A stretch of DNA of 64,000 nucleotides from Neptunicoccus cionae. Lineage in GTDB: Bacteria; Pseudomonadota; Alphaproteobacteria; Rhodobacterales; Rhodobacteraceae. The stretch is from positions 248,001-312,000 of the forward strand of contig NZ_PKOJ01000005.1 in the NCBI RefSeq assembly GCF_002860325.1, written 5' to 3'. Below, in pieces: positions 50,990 to 59,143 of the stretch. Numbering within the stretch: the stretch's first letter is position 1; the number at the start of each line of letters is the position of its first letter. The position numbers and the translations under genes were made by a program. Below the pieces are notes generated by a model, which was given only the letters and a program-made list of their open reading frames with translations, did no database searches and had not been told where the DNA came from.

Positions 50990-51957
50990 TGGCCCGGAGA
51001 AACCTGTTCCAGCCCCCTCCCCCACCCGAAACGGACGCTGCTCCGGCAACAGTTGAAAAACAGAAGTCCCGGTTCCCGAACACCGGCGCGATGAGTGGGG
51101 TCAAATCGACACTCAAAGACGTGGCCAGCAATGCTGTCCGCGAAATTGCTGTGAACATGATCGAGGAAGACGGCCCGAAAGACCGGCTGGATTTCACCGA
51201 TGCCGATGTCATTTCCCTTGCCGAAAGCATCAAGACCCACGGTCAGCAAGTGCCAATCATGGTGCGCCCGATTGCGGACAAGCCCGGACATTACCGGATC
51301 ATCTATGGCCGCCGCCGGTTGCGCGCGCTGCGTTTTCTCGGCCAACCTGCAAAGGCACTTGTACGGTCCCTGACGGACGAACAGGCGATTCTTGCACAGG
51401 GTCAGGAAAACACCCAGCGGTTGGACCCCAGCTTCATTGAAAAGGCATTGTTTGCAACAGAACTGGCCGACAGCGGCTATGAACAGGCTGTCATTCTGGA
51501 CGCTCTGGCTGTGGACAAACCCATGCTGTCGCGCATGACCAAGGTTGCGCGAACCATTCCAAAATCCGTGATCGAGCAGATCGGCTCGGCCCATGGTGTC
51601 GGGCGGAGACGTTGGGAAACCCTCGCCGATCAAACCCGTTCATCAGATCTCGATCTGGACCAAATTGTCCAATCCATCGAACTTTCGGCTATAGCAAGCT
51701 CCGAGGACCGTTTCGGAAAAGTCAGTGATGCGGTGACACGATCCCTGCGCAATGACACAAGCGAAGCGCAAGTCCCCTCCCCTACTCTGTCAATCACACT
51801 TGGCGATGGAACGGCCCTGGCCGAGGTTAAGGACACAGCGCGGTCTTTGTCCATCAAGCTGTCAAAGACCGAGACACCCGAATTTGCCCGTTGGATGCGT
51901 GACAACGCAGAAGCCGAGCTAACGCGTCTGTATAAGGCGTGGCAGTCAGAGCAATAG
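50989..51957 (+). CDS. repB: plasmid partitioning protein RepB (ParB family)
   Basis: A 322-aa centromere-binding protein. The ParB N-terminal domain has IYGRRRLRALRFLGQPAKALVR (~103; arginine-rich box II, a CTP-binding motif) and QGQENTQRLDPSFIEKA (~138). The HTH lies at ~155-185 (ILDALAVDKPMLSRMTKVA). It is expected to bind the palindromes near repC or the inverted repeat before repA. Starts on the last base of the repA stop. Confidence 0.95.
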   Translation: MARRNLFQPPPPPETDAAPATVEKQKSRFPNTGAMSGVKSTLKDVASNAVREIAVNMIEEDGPKDRLDFTDADVISLAESIKTHGQQVPIMVRPIADKPGHYRIIYGRRRLRALRFLGQPAKALVRSLTDEQAILAQGQENTQRLDPSFIEKALFATELADSGYEQAVILDALAVDKPMLSRMTKVARTIPKSVIEQIGSAHGVGRRRWETLADQTRSSDLDLDQIVQSIELSAIASSEDRFGKVSDAVTRSLRNDTSEAQVPSPTLSITLGDGTALAEVKDTARSLSIKLSKTETPEFARWMRDNAEAELTRLYKAWQSEQ

Positions 51958-52010
51958 CCTGACTAAACCCTAACCGAGCAGTCAAAACAAAGGAGCACGA
52001 TCAGCAGCCC

Positions 52011-52066
52011 AAAAAAGAAAGAGCCCCCCAAGGTATTCCAAGGAGAGCCCAATCTGTTCTTAGCAC
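52011..52066 (-). ncRNA. antisense RNA of the repABC operon (ctRNA)
   Basis: In the 235-bp repB-repC gap the minus strand carries TTGACT (52099-52094) and TAAATC (52077-52072), spaced 16 bp, a plausible promoter. About 20-50 bp further a stem GGGCTCTCC..GG/CC..GGGGGGCTC (52050-52021, loop AATA, two U-U mismatches) is followed by TTTCTTTTTT (52020-52011). That predicts a ~55-nt RNA. repABC plasmids regulate RepC with such an RNA at exactly this place. Start point is estimated. Confidence 0.65.
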
Positions 52067-52192
52067 TTTCAGATTTATCATCTTCTTCACATCAGTCAAC
52101 AGCTACCGATTCGGTAAATGAAGAATTGCGGACTTTTTTCTGATTAACCGGGATACCGGAGCATTTTCACATCAGGTTGTCGTGAAAAACAC

Positions 52193-53287
52193 ATGGCATT
52201 TACACAAATCTCCGCGCCCGACGGGTTGCGGACCGGTGAACTATTGTCCGCGGACAACTCTATCCCCGAGCGACACATCGTTATCGAAACCCTTAGGACT
52301 GCAGCACCACGTCTCGGCCTTAGCGCCTCTGTAATTTCTACTCTGGATGCAATGCTCTCCTGTCTGGCACCAAAACGGAACCACCACACCGTCTTTGCTT
52401 CAAACGCGACACTCACCTTCCGGCGCAACGGTATCTCTGACCGGACCATTCGCCGTCACGCTGCTATCCTGCAAGATGTTGGCCTGCTGGAACGCCGGGA
52501 CAGCCCGAACCGGAAACGCTACACGAAGCGCAACCCAGTGGAACAGACCGCCCTGCGGTTTGGGTTTGACCTCACCCCCCTGTTCAAGCGCCTTAACCAT
52601 ATAGCGGCATTGGCGGCCGAGGTTCTAAGCGAACGGGAGCAGATCAACTATATGCGCACCAAGATCCGTGCTGCAGCTCAGGAACACCTTAGACTGGACC
52701 CGGACAACCCTTCGGCCTTCAACGTCTTGCGGCTGCTTCGTCGAAAACTGACTCTGCAGGATTGCGAAGATATTTTTGCCCACTTGGGAACGAATGATCT
52801 GGAAGCCGAAGTTTCAACAAAAGACGAACCTTCAGAAACATCAAAAATGGCCACCAGTAACGGCCAAAATGTCCGGCACCATCATAACTCAAATAAAGAA
52901 CTTATTGAAAAAGAAGAGACCCCAGTAAAAAAAGAAATGCCTTCTCATTGTCCGGAGAGCCCGCTCTCAGTTCAAGAACTGCTTACTGCATGTCCTGAAG
53001 CAGCGAAGTTTGCTTTAGAAAAAGTAAGGACAACCGAAGATGTGATTTCACATGCAAGAACGCTGGCGCCTATGATCGGTATCACAAACCAGACCTATGA
53101 AAGCGCCATACAGCGACTGGGCCCGTTCAGAACAGCGGTGACGCTCTGGGCCATCATGCAATTTCATAGCAAGATCAAATCGGTCGGAGCGTATTTCAGA
53201 TCCATCACAACAGGCGCAAAGAGCATGGATTTCAGTCCTGAAAATTTGGTGCGACGTCTGATGAAAGGGCAATCTCTAGCAGCGTAG
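52193..53287 (+). CDS. repC: replication initiator RepC
   Basis: A 364-aa initiator of repABC replicons. The N-terminal DNA-binding domain is at ~1-170 (TFRRNGISDRTIRRHAAILQDVGLLERRDSPNRKRY winged helix at ~75-110). A linker of low complexity and AT-rich DNA follows (~220-265), then a conserved C-terminal domain ending FRSITTGAKSMDFSPENLVRRLM. RepC binds within its own gene to start replication. Translation is likely repressed by the antisense RNA upstream. Confidence 0.94.
   Translation: MAFTQISAPDGLRTGELLSADNSIPERHIVIETLRTAAPRLGLSASVISTLDAMLSCLAPKRNHHTVFASNATLTFRRNGISDRTIRRHAAILQDVGLLERRDSPNRKRYTKRNPVEQTALRFGFDLTPLFKRLNHIAALAAEVLSEREQINYMRTKIRAAAQEHLRLDPDNPSAFNVLRLLRRKLTLQDCEDIFAHLGTNDLEAEVSTKDEPSETSKMATSNGQNVRHHHNSNKELIEKEETPVKKEMPSHCPESPLSVQELLTACPEAAKFALEKVRTTEDVISHARTLAPMIGITNQTYESAIQRLGPFRTAVTLWAIMQFHSKIKSVGAYFRSITTGAKSMDFSPENLVRRLMKGQSLAA
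52244..52257. repeat. 14-bp palindrome, copy 1 (5' end of repC)
   Basis: TTGTCCGCGGACAA, a perfect palindrome inside codons ~18-22 of repC. An identical copy stands right after the repC stop, and a 13/14 match lies 446 bp further on. A centromere (parS) role is the most likely; repABC replicons of Rhodobacterales are known for group-specific palindromes of this size. Confidence 0.7.
52855..52945. other. AT-rich linker of repC, putative oriV region
   Basis: An AT-rich stretch with A-runs interrupts otherwise GC-rich coding in the middle of repC. In repABC replicons the origin lies within repC at an AT-rich segment. The assignment here rests on composition and position only. Confidence 0.35.
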
Positions 53288-53296
53288 TTGGCGTTT

Positions 53297-53310
53297 TTGT
53301 CCGCGGACAA
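53297..53310. repeat. 14-bp palindrome, copy 2 (after repC)
   Basis: TTGTCCGCGGACAA, identical to 52244-52257, 10 bp after the repC stop. The rest of the 345-bp gap 53288-53632 shows no gene or clear terminator. Confidence 0.7.
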
Positions 53311-53632
53311 TTTCTTCAAGATACATAGAAGGGTAGGGGGCTTCACCGGGCAAAATGACGTTAGAAAAAATAAAATGACCCCACCTAGAACCGCAGGCGA
53401 AACCGCTCAAAAAGCTGTTCCCGTTTTACACGCTTTCCAGACCCGCAAGCCACGGCGGTTTTGTAGAGATTATAACAGGCAAAGCGCCGTTATGGGGGAG
53501 GGGGATTGCTTCAGGTTCTTTTCAGGAAATAACCGAACTCCCTTTTCACATTAGATTAATCGACGGCAAAGGTCATCAGTGTGCCGTCAAAAAATATAAG
53601 AAACCGTGGCTTCTAAGCCGACAGAGCAGGGA

Positions 53633-54394
53633 TCAGGCCAGCACGCGCATCAGCCCGGCTTGAGTTCGTAAAAGCGGCTCTGCAAACTGTTCTTTCATTG
53701 CGGCCGCGGTGGTTTGTGTGGCCGCAACCCCAGTGTTCAGCGCTGCCACCACTTGTCCGCGGACATTCTTGAGGGGCACAGCCAGAGAGCGCAGGCCTAT
53801 CTCGACCTCCTGATCTATCAACGCATAGCCGTTCTGCCTGATAAGCTCCAGTTCGGACAGGATATCGTCGGGCGCAGTCAGGCTGTAGGGCGTGCGGGGC
53901 GACAGGTCGGAACGCTCTAACAGAGCCCGCGCCTCTTCCACAGGCAAGGCTGCCAGAAGAACCCGACCCATAGAGGTGCAATGGGCGGGCAAACGCGAAC
54001 CGGGCATCAGGCCGATGGACATCACCTTGCGCTGTGCCGCCCGTGCCAGATAGACGATTTCGGTTTCATCAAGAATGGAAACGGATGTGGACTCTCCGAT
54101 CTGTTCGGACAGTTGGTCAAGCCATGGCTGCACCAGTTGCGGGAGGGGCAGGGCGGCCAGTGCCCCCATACCCAGACGCAGGATACGCGGTGTCGCGGTA
54201 AAGAACTTGCCGTCGTAGTCGGTGTAACCCTGTTGGTGCAGCGTCAAAAGGCAACGCCGCGCGCTGGCACGGTCAAACCCTGTGCGCTGCGCGACCTCGC
54301 TGATAGTCAGGCGCGGTGTATCGGCACCGAAGCATTCGATGACCTGAAGGCCCTTGGCCAGTGACGCGATAAAGTCGGTGGGTTTGTTCGGCAT
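53633..54394 (-). CDS. IclR-family regulator, PcaR/PobR-like
   Basis: A 253-aa regulator. The N-terminal winged helix is at ~10-65 (TISEVAQRTGFDRASARRCLLTLHQQGY) and the IclR effector domain at ~80-245 (PGSRLPAHCTSMGRVLLAALP and EVEIGLRSLAVPL). This is the subgroup that includes PcaR, PcaU and PobR, which respond to beta-ketoadipate or aromatic acids. Divergent from pcaIJF with a 105-bp gap, so it probably activates that operon. ATG 54394 is preferred over 54448, which overlaps the operator. It contains a near copy of the repC palindrome at 53753-53766. Confidence 0.87.
   Translation of the reverse strand: MPNKPTDFIASLAKGLQVIECFGADTPRLTISEVAQRTGFDRASARRCLLTLHQQGYTDYDGKFFTATPRILRLGMGALAALPLPQLVQPWLDQLSEQIGESTSVSILDETEIVYLARAAQRKVMSIGLMPGSRLPAHCTSMGRVLLAALPVEEARALLERSDLSPRTPYSLTAPDDILSELELIRQNGYALIDQEVEIGLRSLAVPLKNVRGQVVAALNTGVAATQTTAAAMKEQFAEPLLRTQAGLMRVLA
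53753..53766. repeat. 14-bp palindrome, near-copy (13/14) inside the iclR gene
   Basis: TTGTCCGCGGACAT differs in the last base from the two copies around repC. It may be a third RepB site or a chance match within a conserved coding stretch (NVRGQVVA). Confidence 0.4.
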
Positions 54395-54414
54395 GCGACC
54401 AAACCAAGTCTCTA

Positions 54415-54443
54415 TTTGAACAAATGTCAATATGTGAGCAAAG
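54415..54443. promoter_or_regulatory. candidate IclR operator between iclR and pcaI
   Basis: TTTGAACAAA (54415-54424) is an inverted repeat and GTGAGCAAAG (54434-54443) is a related half 19 bp on. A further GAACAAA half occurs on the other strand at 54383-54389. PcaU/PobR-type regulators bind sets of three such repeats. Confidence 0.45.
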
Positions 54444-54499
54444 ATCATGGCAAAGCCGGCTGCAAAAGGTTAACCACCACTCCCGTAGGAGGATTTAGT

Positions 54500-55207
54500 A
54501 TGGATATAACCGTTGCGACCCCCCATGAGGTCATTCAACAAATACCGGACGGTGCGACCGTTATGATTGGCGGTTTTGGCGGCTCCGGTGCGCCGATCGA
54601 ACTGATCCACGCATTGATCGACCACGGAGCCAAACATCTGACCGTTGTGAATAACAACGCCGGAAACGGACACGTCGGTCTTGCGGCTTTGATTGAACAG
54701 GGGCAGGTGGACAAACTGATCTGCTCCTTCCCGCGCTCGGCTGATCCCACGGTTTTTGTCGAGGCTTATAAGGCCAATAAAATCGCGCTGGAAATTGTGC
54801 CGCAAGGCACCCTTGCCGAACGAATCCGCTGTGGCGGTGCCGGCATCCCCGCGTTTTACACGCCCACGGCCTATGGAACCGAAGTGGCCGAAGGAAAACC
54901 GGTCGAAGAATTTGAGGGACGCTCCTACATCCGCGAACGTTGGCTGAAAGCGGATTTTGCGCTGATCAAGGGCGATGTGGGGGACAGGCACGGCAACATG
55001 ACCTACCGGATGGCTGCGCGCAACTTCAACCCGATCATGGCAACAGCCGCCAAAGTGACGATTGCGCAGGTTTCCCGCGTGGTTGATCCGGGCGGGATTG
55101 ATCCCGAACACGTGGTGACACCGGGCATTTTCGTCAATCATCTTGTGGAAATCCGCAACCCTGCACAGGAAGAAGAACTGAACCGGGCGGAGGCCGTTTA
55201 CCCATGA
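54500..55207 (+). CDS. pcaI: 3-oxoadipate CoA-transferase subunit A
   Basis: A 235-aa alpha subunit of a succinyl-CoA:3-oxoacid CoA-transferase. The GGFGGSGAPIELIHALI (~29) oxyanion-type glycine motif, VNNNAGNGHVGLAALI (~52) and GAGIPAFYTPTAYGTEVAEG (~115) are intact. It moves CoA from succinyl-CoA to beta-ketoadipate. ATG 54500 follows AGGAGG at ideal spacing. The stop overlaps pcaJ (ATGA). The adjacent pcaJ, thiolase and IclR gene make the beta-ketoadipate assignment better than acetoacetate. Confidence 0.88.
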   Translation: MDITVATPHEVIQQIPDGATVMIGGFGGSGAPIELIHALIDHGAKHLTVVNNNAGNGHVGLAALIEQGQVDKLICSFPRSADPTVFVEAYKANKIALEIVPQGTLAERIRCGGAGIPAFYTPTAYGTEVAEGKPVEEFEGRSYIRERWLKADFALIKGDVGDRHGNMTYRMAARNFNPIMATAAKVTIAQVSRVVDPGGIDPEHVVTPGIFVNHLVEIRNPAQEEELNRAEAVYP

Positions 55208-55893
55208 TCGAAATTTCCGACATCAAACTTTCAAATGCCCAGATCGCCTGGCGCGCGGCGCAAGACATTCACGACGGCGCTTACGTGAACCTTGGCATTG
55301 GTTTTCCTGAAATGGTGGCCTCTTACCAACCCGAAGGTCGGGAGGTAATCTTCCACACGGAAAATGGCGTTCTGGGTTTTGGTGCAGCCCCCGCGCCCGG
55401 AGAAGAGGACTGGGATCTGATCAACGCCGGTAAAAAAGCGATCACCCAAAAGCTCGGAACCTCTTTCTTTCACCACGCGGACAGCTTTGCGATGGTGCGG
55501 GGCGGTCATCTGGATGTGGCCATTCTGGGCGCTTACCAGATTGCGCAGAACGGCGACCTTGCCAACTGGTCCACGGGGAAGGGTGGTATTCCGGCTGTCG
55601 GCGGCGCAATGGATCTGGTCCAGTCGGCCAAACGTGTGGCCGTTGTGACGGACCACATCACCAAAAAGGGCGATCCCAAACTGGTAGAAAGCTGCACCAT
55701 GCCCCTGACGGGCGTGGGCTGTGTGACCCGCATTTACAGTTCGCTTGCGGTAGTCGATATTGAGGGCAACCGTTTCGTGCTGCGCGAAAAAATTCCGGCG
55801 ATTTCCTTTGATGACCTGCAAGCGCTGACCGGAGCCGAACTTTACACAAACGAAGGGGTGGATGATCTGATCTGCCCGGAGGACCTCGTATGA
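55204..55893 (+). CDS. pcaJ: 3-oxoadipate CoA-transferase subunit B
   Basis: A 229-aa beta subunit. The catalytic Glu is in HTENGVLGFG (~57; S/T-E-N-G motif). VNLGIGFPEMVASY (~28), FAMVRGGHLDVAILGAYQ (~95) and GVGCVTRIYSSLAVVDI (~176) are typical. Couples on both sides through ATGA overlaps with pcaI and pcaF, giving equal subunit amounts. Confidence 0.88.
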   Translation: MIEISDIKLSNAQIAWRAAQDIHDGAYVNLGIGFPEMVASYQPEGREVIFHTENGVLGFGAAPAPGEEDWDLINAGKKAITQKLGTSFFHHADSFAMVRGGHLDVAILGAYQIAQNGDLANWSTGKGGIPAVGGAMDLVQSAKRVAVVTDHITKKGDPKLVESCTMPLTGVGCVTRIYSSLAVVDIEGNRFVLREKIPAISFDDLQALTGAELYTNEGVDDLICPEDLV

Positions 55894-57083
55894 CTGACGT
55901 ATTTATCTGTGACTATGTCCGAACCCCCATCGGGCGGTTTGGCGGAAGCCTTGCCTCTGTGCGCACCGATGATCTGGGGGCGATCCCGATCAAGGCGTTG
56001 ATGGAGCGCAACGACGTCGACTGGGCCGCTGTGGAAGAGGTCTTTTACGGCTGTGCCAATCAGGCCGGAGAGGACAACCGCAACGTGGCCCGCATGTCGG
56101 CGCTGCTGGCAGGGCTGCCGGAAAGCGTTCCGGGAACGACGATGAACCGGCTTTGCGGGTCGGGTATGGACGCGATCATCACTGCCGCCCGCGCCATCCG
56201 TGCCGGTGAAATTGATCTGGCCATCGCCGGTGGTGTCGAAAGCATGACCCGCGCGCCATTCGTTATGCCCAAGGCAGAATCCGCCTTTTCCCGCAGCAAC
56301 GCCGTTTACGATACCACCATCGGCTGGCGGTTTGTGAACCGTCTGATGAAGGCGCAATACGGCGTGGATTCTATGCCCGAAACGGCCGAAAATGTGGCCG
56401 AGGATTTCGGGATTAACCGCGCCGATCAGGATGCTTTCGCATTCCGCTCGCAGTCGAAAGCGGCGGCTGCACTGGCCAACGGGCGGCTGGCTAAAGAGAT
56501 CACCCCCGTAGTGATCCCCCAACGCAAGGGCGATCCCGTGACAGTAGACACTGACGAACACCCGCGGGAAACCACACCGGAGGCGCTTGCCAAGCTGAAG
56601 ACCTTTGTGAAGGCAGATGGCACCGTCACAGCAGGCAATGCCTCTGGCGTGAATGATGGGGCTGCGGCACTGATCCTTGCTTCGGCGGCGGCTGTGAAGA
56701 AGCACGGTCTTACCCCGCTTGCCCGCGTTCTTGGCGGCGCAACCGCCGGTGTTGCACCGCGTATCATGGGGATCGGACCAGCACCCGCATCGCAAAAGCT
56801 GATGGACCGCCTTGGCCTGACGCCGGATGATTTCGCCAAAATCGAACTGAACGAAGCCTTCGCCAGTCAGGGGCTCGCCACCTTGCGACAGCTTGGTATT
56901 GCGGATGACGACCCGCGCGTGAACCCCAACGGCGGCGCAATCGCACTGGGGCACCCGCTGGGAATGTCAGGGGCACGGATTACAGGGACGACCGTCCACG
57001 ACATGAAATCGGGCGACAAGAGCCTTTCGACCATGTGTATCGGTGTCGGCCAAGGCATCGCCATCGCACTGGAACGGGTCTGA
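55890..57083 (+). CDS. pcaF: beta-ketoadipyl-CoA thiolase
   Basis: A 397-aa thiolase. The nucleophilic Cys is in MNRLCGSGMDAIITAAR (~89), His in GGAIALGHPLGMSGAR (~354) and the second Cys in STMCIGVGQGIA (~385). Length and the CGSGMDA and MCIGVGQG variants match PcaF. It splits beta-ketoadipyl-CoA into succinyl-CoA and acetyl-CoA, closing the pathway. Ring-cleavage genes of the pathway are not in this window. Confidence 0.9.
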   Translation: MTDVFICDYVRTPIGRFGGSLASVRTDDLGAIPIKALMERNDVDWAAVEEVFYGCANQAGEDNRNVARMSALLAGLPESVPGTTMNRLCGSGMDAIITAARAIRAGEIDLAIAGGVESMTRAPFVMPKAESAFSRSNAVYDTTIGWRFVNRLMKAQYGVDSMPETAENVAEDFGINRADQDAFAFRSQSKAAAALANGRLAKEITPVVIPQRKGDPVTVDTDEHPRETTPEALAKLKTFVKADGTVTAGNASGVNDGAAALILASAAAVKKHGLTPLARVLGGATAGVAPRIMGIGPAPASQKLMDRLGLTPDDFAKIELNEAFASQGLATLRQLGIADDDPRVNPNGGAIALGHPLGMSGARITGTTVHDMKSGDKSLSTMCIGVGQGIAIALERV

Positions 57084-57121
57084 CAAGACCCGCAACCGAA
57101 AGTAGAGCTTGTCAGAACCAT

Positions 57122-57157
57122 AGGGTTAAACACACGGATGTGAGGGTGTTTAACCCT
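57122..57157 (+). terminator. stem-loop terminator after pcaF
   Basis: AGGGTTAAACAC and GTGTTTAACCCT form a perfect 12-bp stem with a 12-nt loop, 38 bp after the pcaF stop. Only TTTG follows, so it may act as a bidirectional or weak intrinsic terminator. No gene is seen between it and 57335. Confidence 0.65.
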
Positions 57158-57335
57158 TTGCCTCAAGCAACAGGCAAATTCGCATAGGGCAGTTGGACGT
57201 TGATCTGACCGGCATGGCAAATCTCCGAAGAATGATGTGCAGCACTGCGCATGCTGTGAATTTGGCGCGCTAACAGGGCTGATCCCGCTGTAGGTCAGTC
57301 GATTTCAGCCTCTGTCAGGGTTTGGACTACGCTAG

Positions 57336-58898
57336 TCAGGCAAGTCGGCTGGAGCGGGGGCTCTCATCCATCTGGCCGATAAGATGCTGTGTCAGTTCTG
57401 CAAAGAACTGTGCCTTGATGTCTTTGTACTCCGGGTCGTCCCAAAGGTTGCGGGTCTGGCGCACATCGTCTTTCAGGTTGTACAACTCGCCCCAATCCTG
57501 ATCTTTGTAGACCGAGAATTGCCAGTCCTGCGTGACAACAGATCGAACACGGGCCGGCGCGTCAAAACCCATGCGGGTCAGTCCGTCGTTATACTCGATC
57601 AATAGGGATTTCCGGTGCCGGTTCTTTCCTTGAACACATTCCAGAAAGCTCTGCCCTTGTATGCCAAAGTAGGGATCAACGCCGGCGCGTTCCAGAATGG
57701 TTGCAGAGATATCGATGGTGGAGGCAAGGGCCTGCGTTGTCCGGACCTGACGATCCATCGGGTCAGACCAGATCATTGGTACGCGGTTTATCGATCTGGT
57801 TGCCCACGCGCCTTTTAGCAGCATATTGAAATCACCCATGTAATCGCCATGGTCGGAATTGAAGACGATCACCGTGTTTTCATATTGACCGGTGTCTTTC
57901 AGTGTCTGGAGCAAATCGCCCACAGCATCGTCAATCAGAGTTAACATCCCCGCTGTCAGGGCCATCGCTTCACGCACTTGACGGTCGGACGCCATAAAGG
58001 CGGTTTGCGGTGTTTTCTGCCCCAGCCCGTCCTGATACGCGCGATAAGCCTCCAGCAGGGGAGGCGGCGGGTTTTGATGATCTTCAAACCGGGAAGGCAG
58101 TGTAAAGTCGTCCGGATCATACATCTCCCAATATTTGCCCGGTGGATTAAACGGGTGATGCGGATCACTAAAGGAGACATAGGCAAAGAAAGGCTGACCG
58201 GAGTCCGCCCGTCCAACCAGATAGTCTTGTGCGCGATCCCGTGTGTAGGCTGTAGGGTAAGAGTCTTCCGGAATCGGGGTGCGTCGCGCCTGCGGCACAC
58301 TGTAATTATGCGGCAGTTCGTTTGCCGGATCGCAGAGCTCGCGCCAGTTTGGGTGCTTCTTGCGAAACCATTGTTGATAGTGGCCACCGGCGCGGTCATC
58401 ATGACCTGTCACCATTTCCACATGGTCAAACCCGTAGTAGGGCGTGGGAAAATCGAAGCGGGTGTCATTGGCAAATTTTGCGGGCTCTTCGTATGTATAA
58501 TTCCCGATGTCTGGCTTCCATGCCTCGCTGACTGGCCCGTCGAGAGTTGCGCCTGCCTTTTCGGCCTCGATATCTGTGAAGGGTTGCAGATGACTTTTGC
58601 CGATGGTCGCCGTTGCGTATCCTTCCGCCTTTAGCACATCGACAAAAGTGTTGGCCCTTTCGGACAGAAGACAGCCGTTGTAGCGCAACCCGTGAACCGA
58701 AGGCATGCGTCCGGTCATCAAGCTGGCACGGTTGGGCATGCAGACGGGCGTTGCGACGTGAAACTCGTCAAACCGTGTCCCGTTTGCGGCCAGTGCGTCG
58801 ATGTTGGGGGTCTTCACCACCGGATGGCCATAACAGCCCAGCCAATCCGCCCGGAGTTGATCAACCATGATGTAAAGAAAATTCGGCTTGCCAGTCAT
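57336..58898 (-). CDS. sulfatase (formylglycine-dependent arylsulfatase/choline-sulfatase type)
   Basis: A 520-aa alkaline-phosphatase-superfamily hydrolase. Metal ligands lie in MVDQLRADWLG (~11). The active-site motif is PVCMPNRASLMTGR (~52-64), a C-x-P-x-R motif whose Cys should become formylglycine. FAYVSFSDPHHPF (~225) and VIVFNSDHGDYMGD (~330) complete the metal site. No signal peptide is evident from ATG 58898, so it is probably cytoplasmic, acting on an imported sulfate ester. The start overlaps the stop of the membrane-protein remnant (ATGA), so the two were once one operon: importer plus sulfatase. Confidence 0.88.
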   Translation of the reverse strand: MTGKPNFLYIMVDQLRADWLGCYGHPVVKTPNIDALAANGTRFDEFHVATPVCMPNRASLMTGRMPSVHGLRYNGCLLSERANTFVDVLKAEGYATATIGKSHLQPFTDIEAEKAGATLDGPVSEAWKPDIGNYTYEEPAKFANDTRFDFPTPYYGFDHVEMVTGHDDRAGGHYQQWFRKKHPNWRELCDPANELPHNYSVPQARRTPIPEDSYPTAYTRDRAQDYLVGRADSGQPFFAYVSFSDPHHPFNPPGKYWEMYDPDDFTLPSRFEDHQNPPPPLLEAYRAYQDGLGQKTPQTAFMASDRQVREAMALTAGMLTLIDDAVGDLLQTLKDTGQYENTVIVFNSDHGDYMGDFNMLLKGAWATRSINRVPMIWSDPMDRQVRTTQALASTIDISATILERAGVDPYFGIQGQSFLECVQGKNRHRKSLLIEYNDGLTRMGFDAPARVRSVVTQDWQFSVYKDQDWGELYNLKDDVRQTRNLWDDPEYKDIKAQFFAELTQHLIGQMDESPRSSRLA

Positions 58899-59143
58899 GC
58901 GATGGTTCCTGCTGTGCGATGAGAAAAACGGTGAAAGGTCAAAAGCGCAATACCCGCAATGGCTGCTGCGCCGTGGATGTAGAGCGTTGGAGAGATCAGG
59001 AAGATTGCTGCCCCGAACCGCGCTGCCACCTCCCATGCAGACAGTTTGTGCACGTCAAAGCGGCTCGTGGAACTCGCCAGCAGATAGATCATAAAAGCTG
59101 TGCGCAGGAGAGCCGAACCAAAACCGGCAGCAGAGAACACAGC
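58895..59143 (-). pseudogene. 3' remnant of a membrane transporter gene, cut by an IS6 element
   Basis: About 82 codons of a hydrophobic protein with two to three membrane helices (SALLRTAFMIYLLASS, VAARFGAAIFLISPTLYIHGAAAIAGIALL), ending HRFSHRTAGTIA. The frame is open right up to the insertion-sequence end at 59144. The only start codon is GTG at the boundary, so it is the C-terminus of a longer protein. The helix pattern is like the end of a fused TRAP permease (4TM/12TM), which would suit import of the sulfatase substrate. Family assignment is tentative. Confidence 0.6.
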
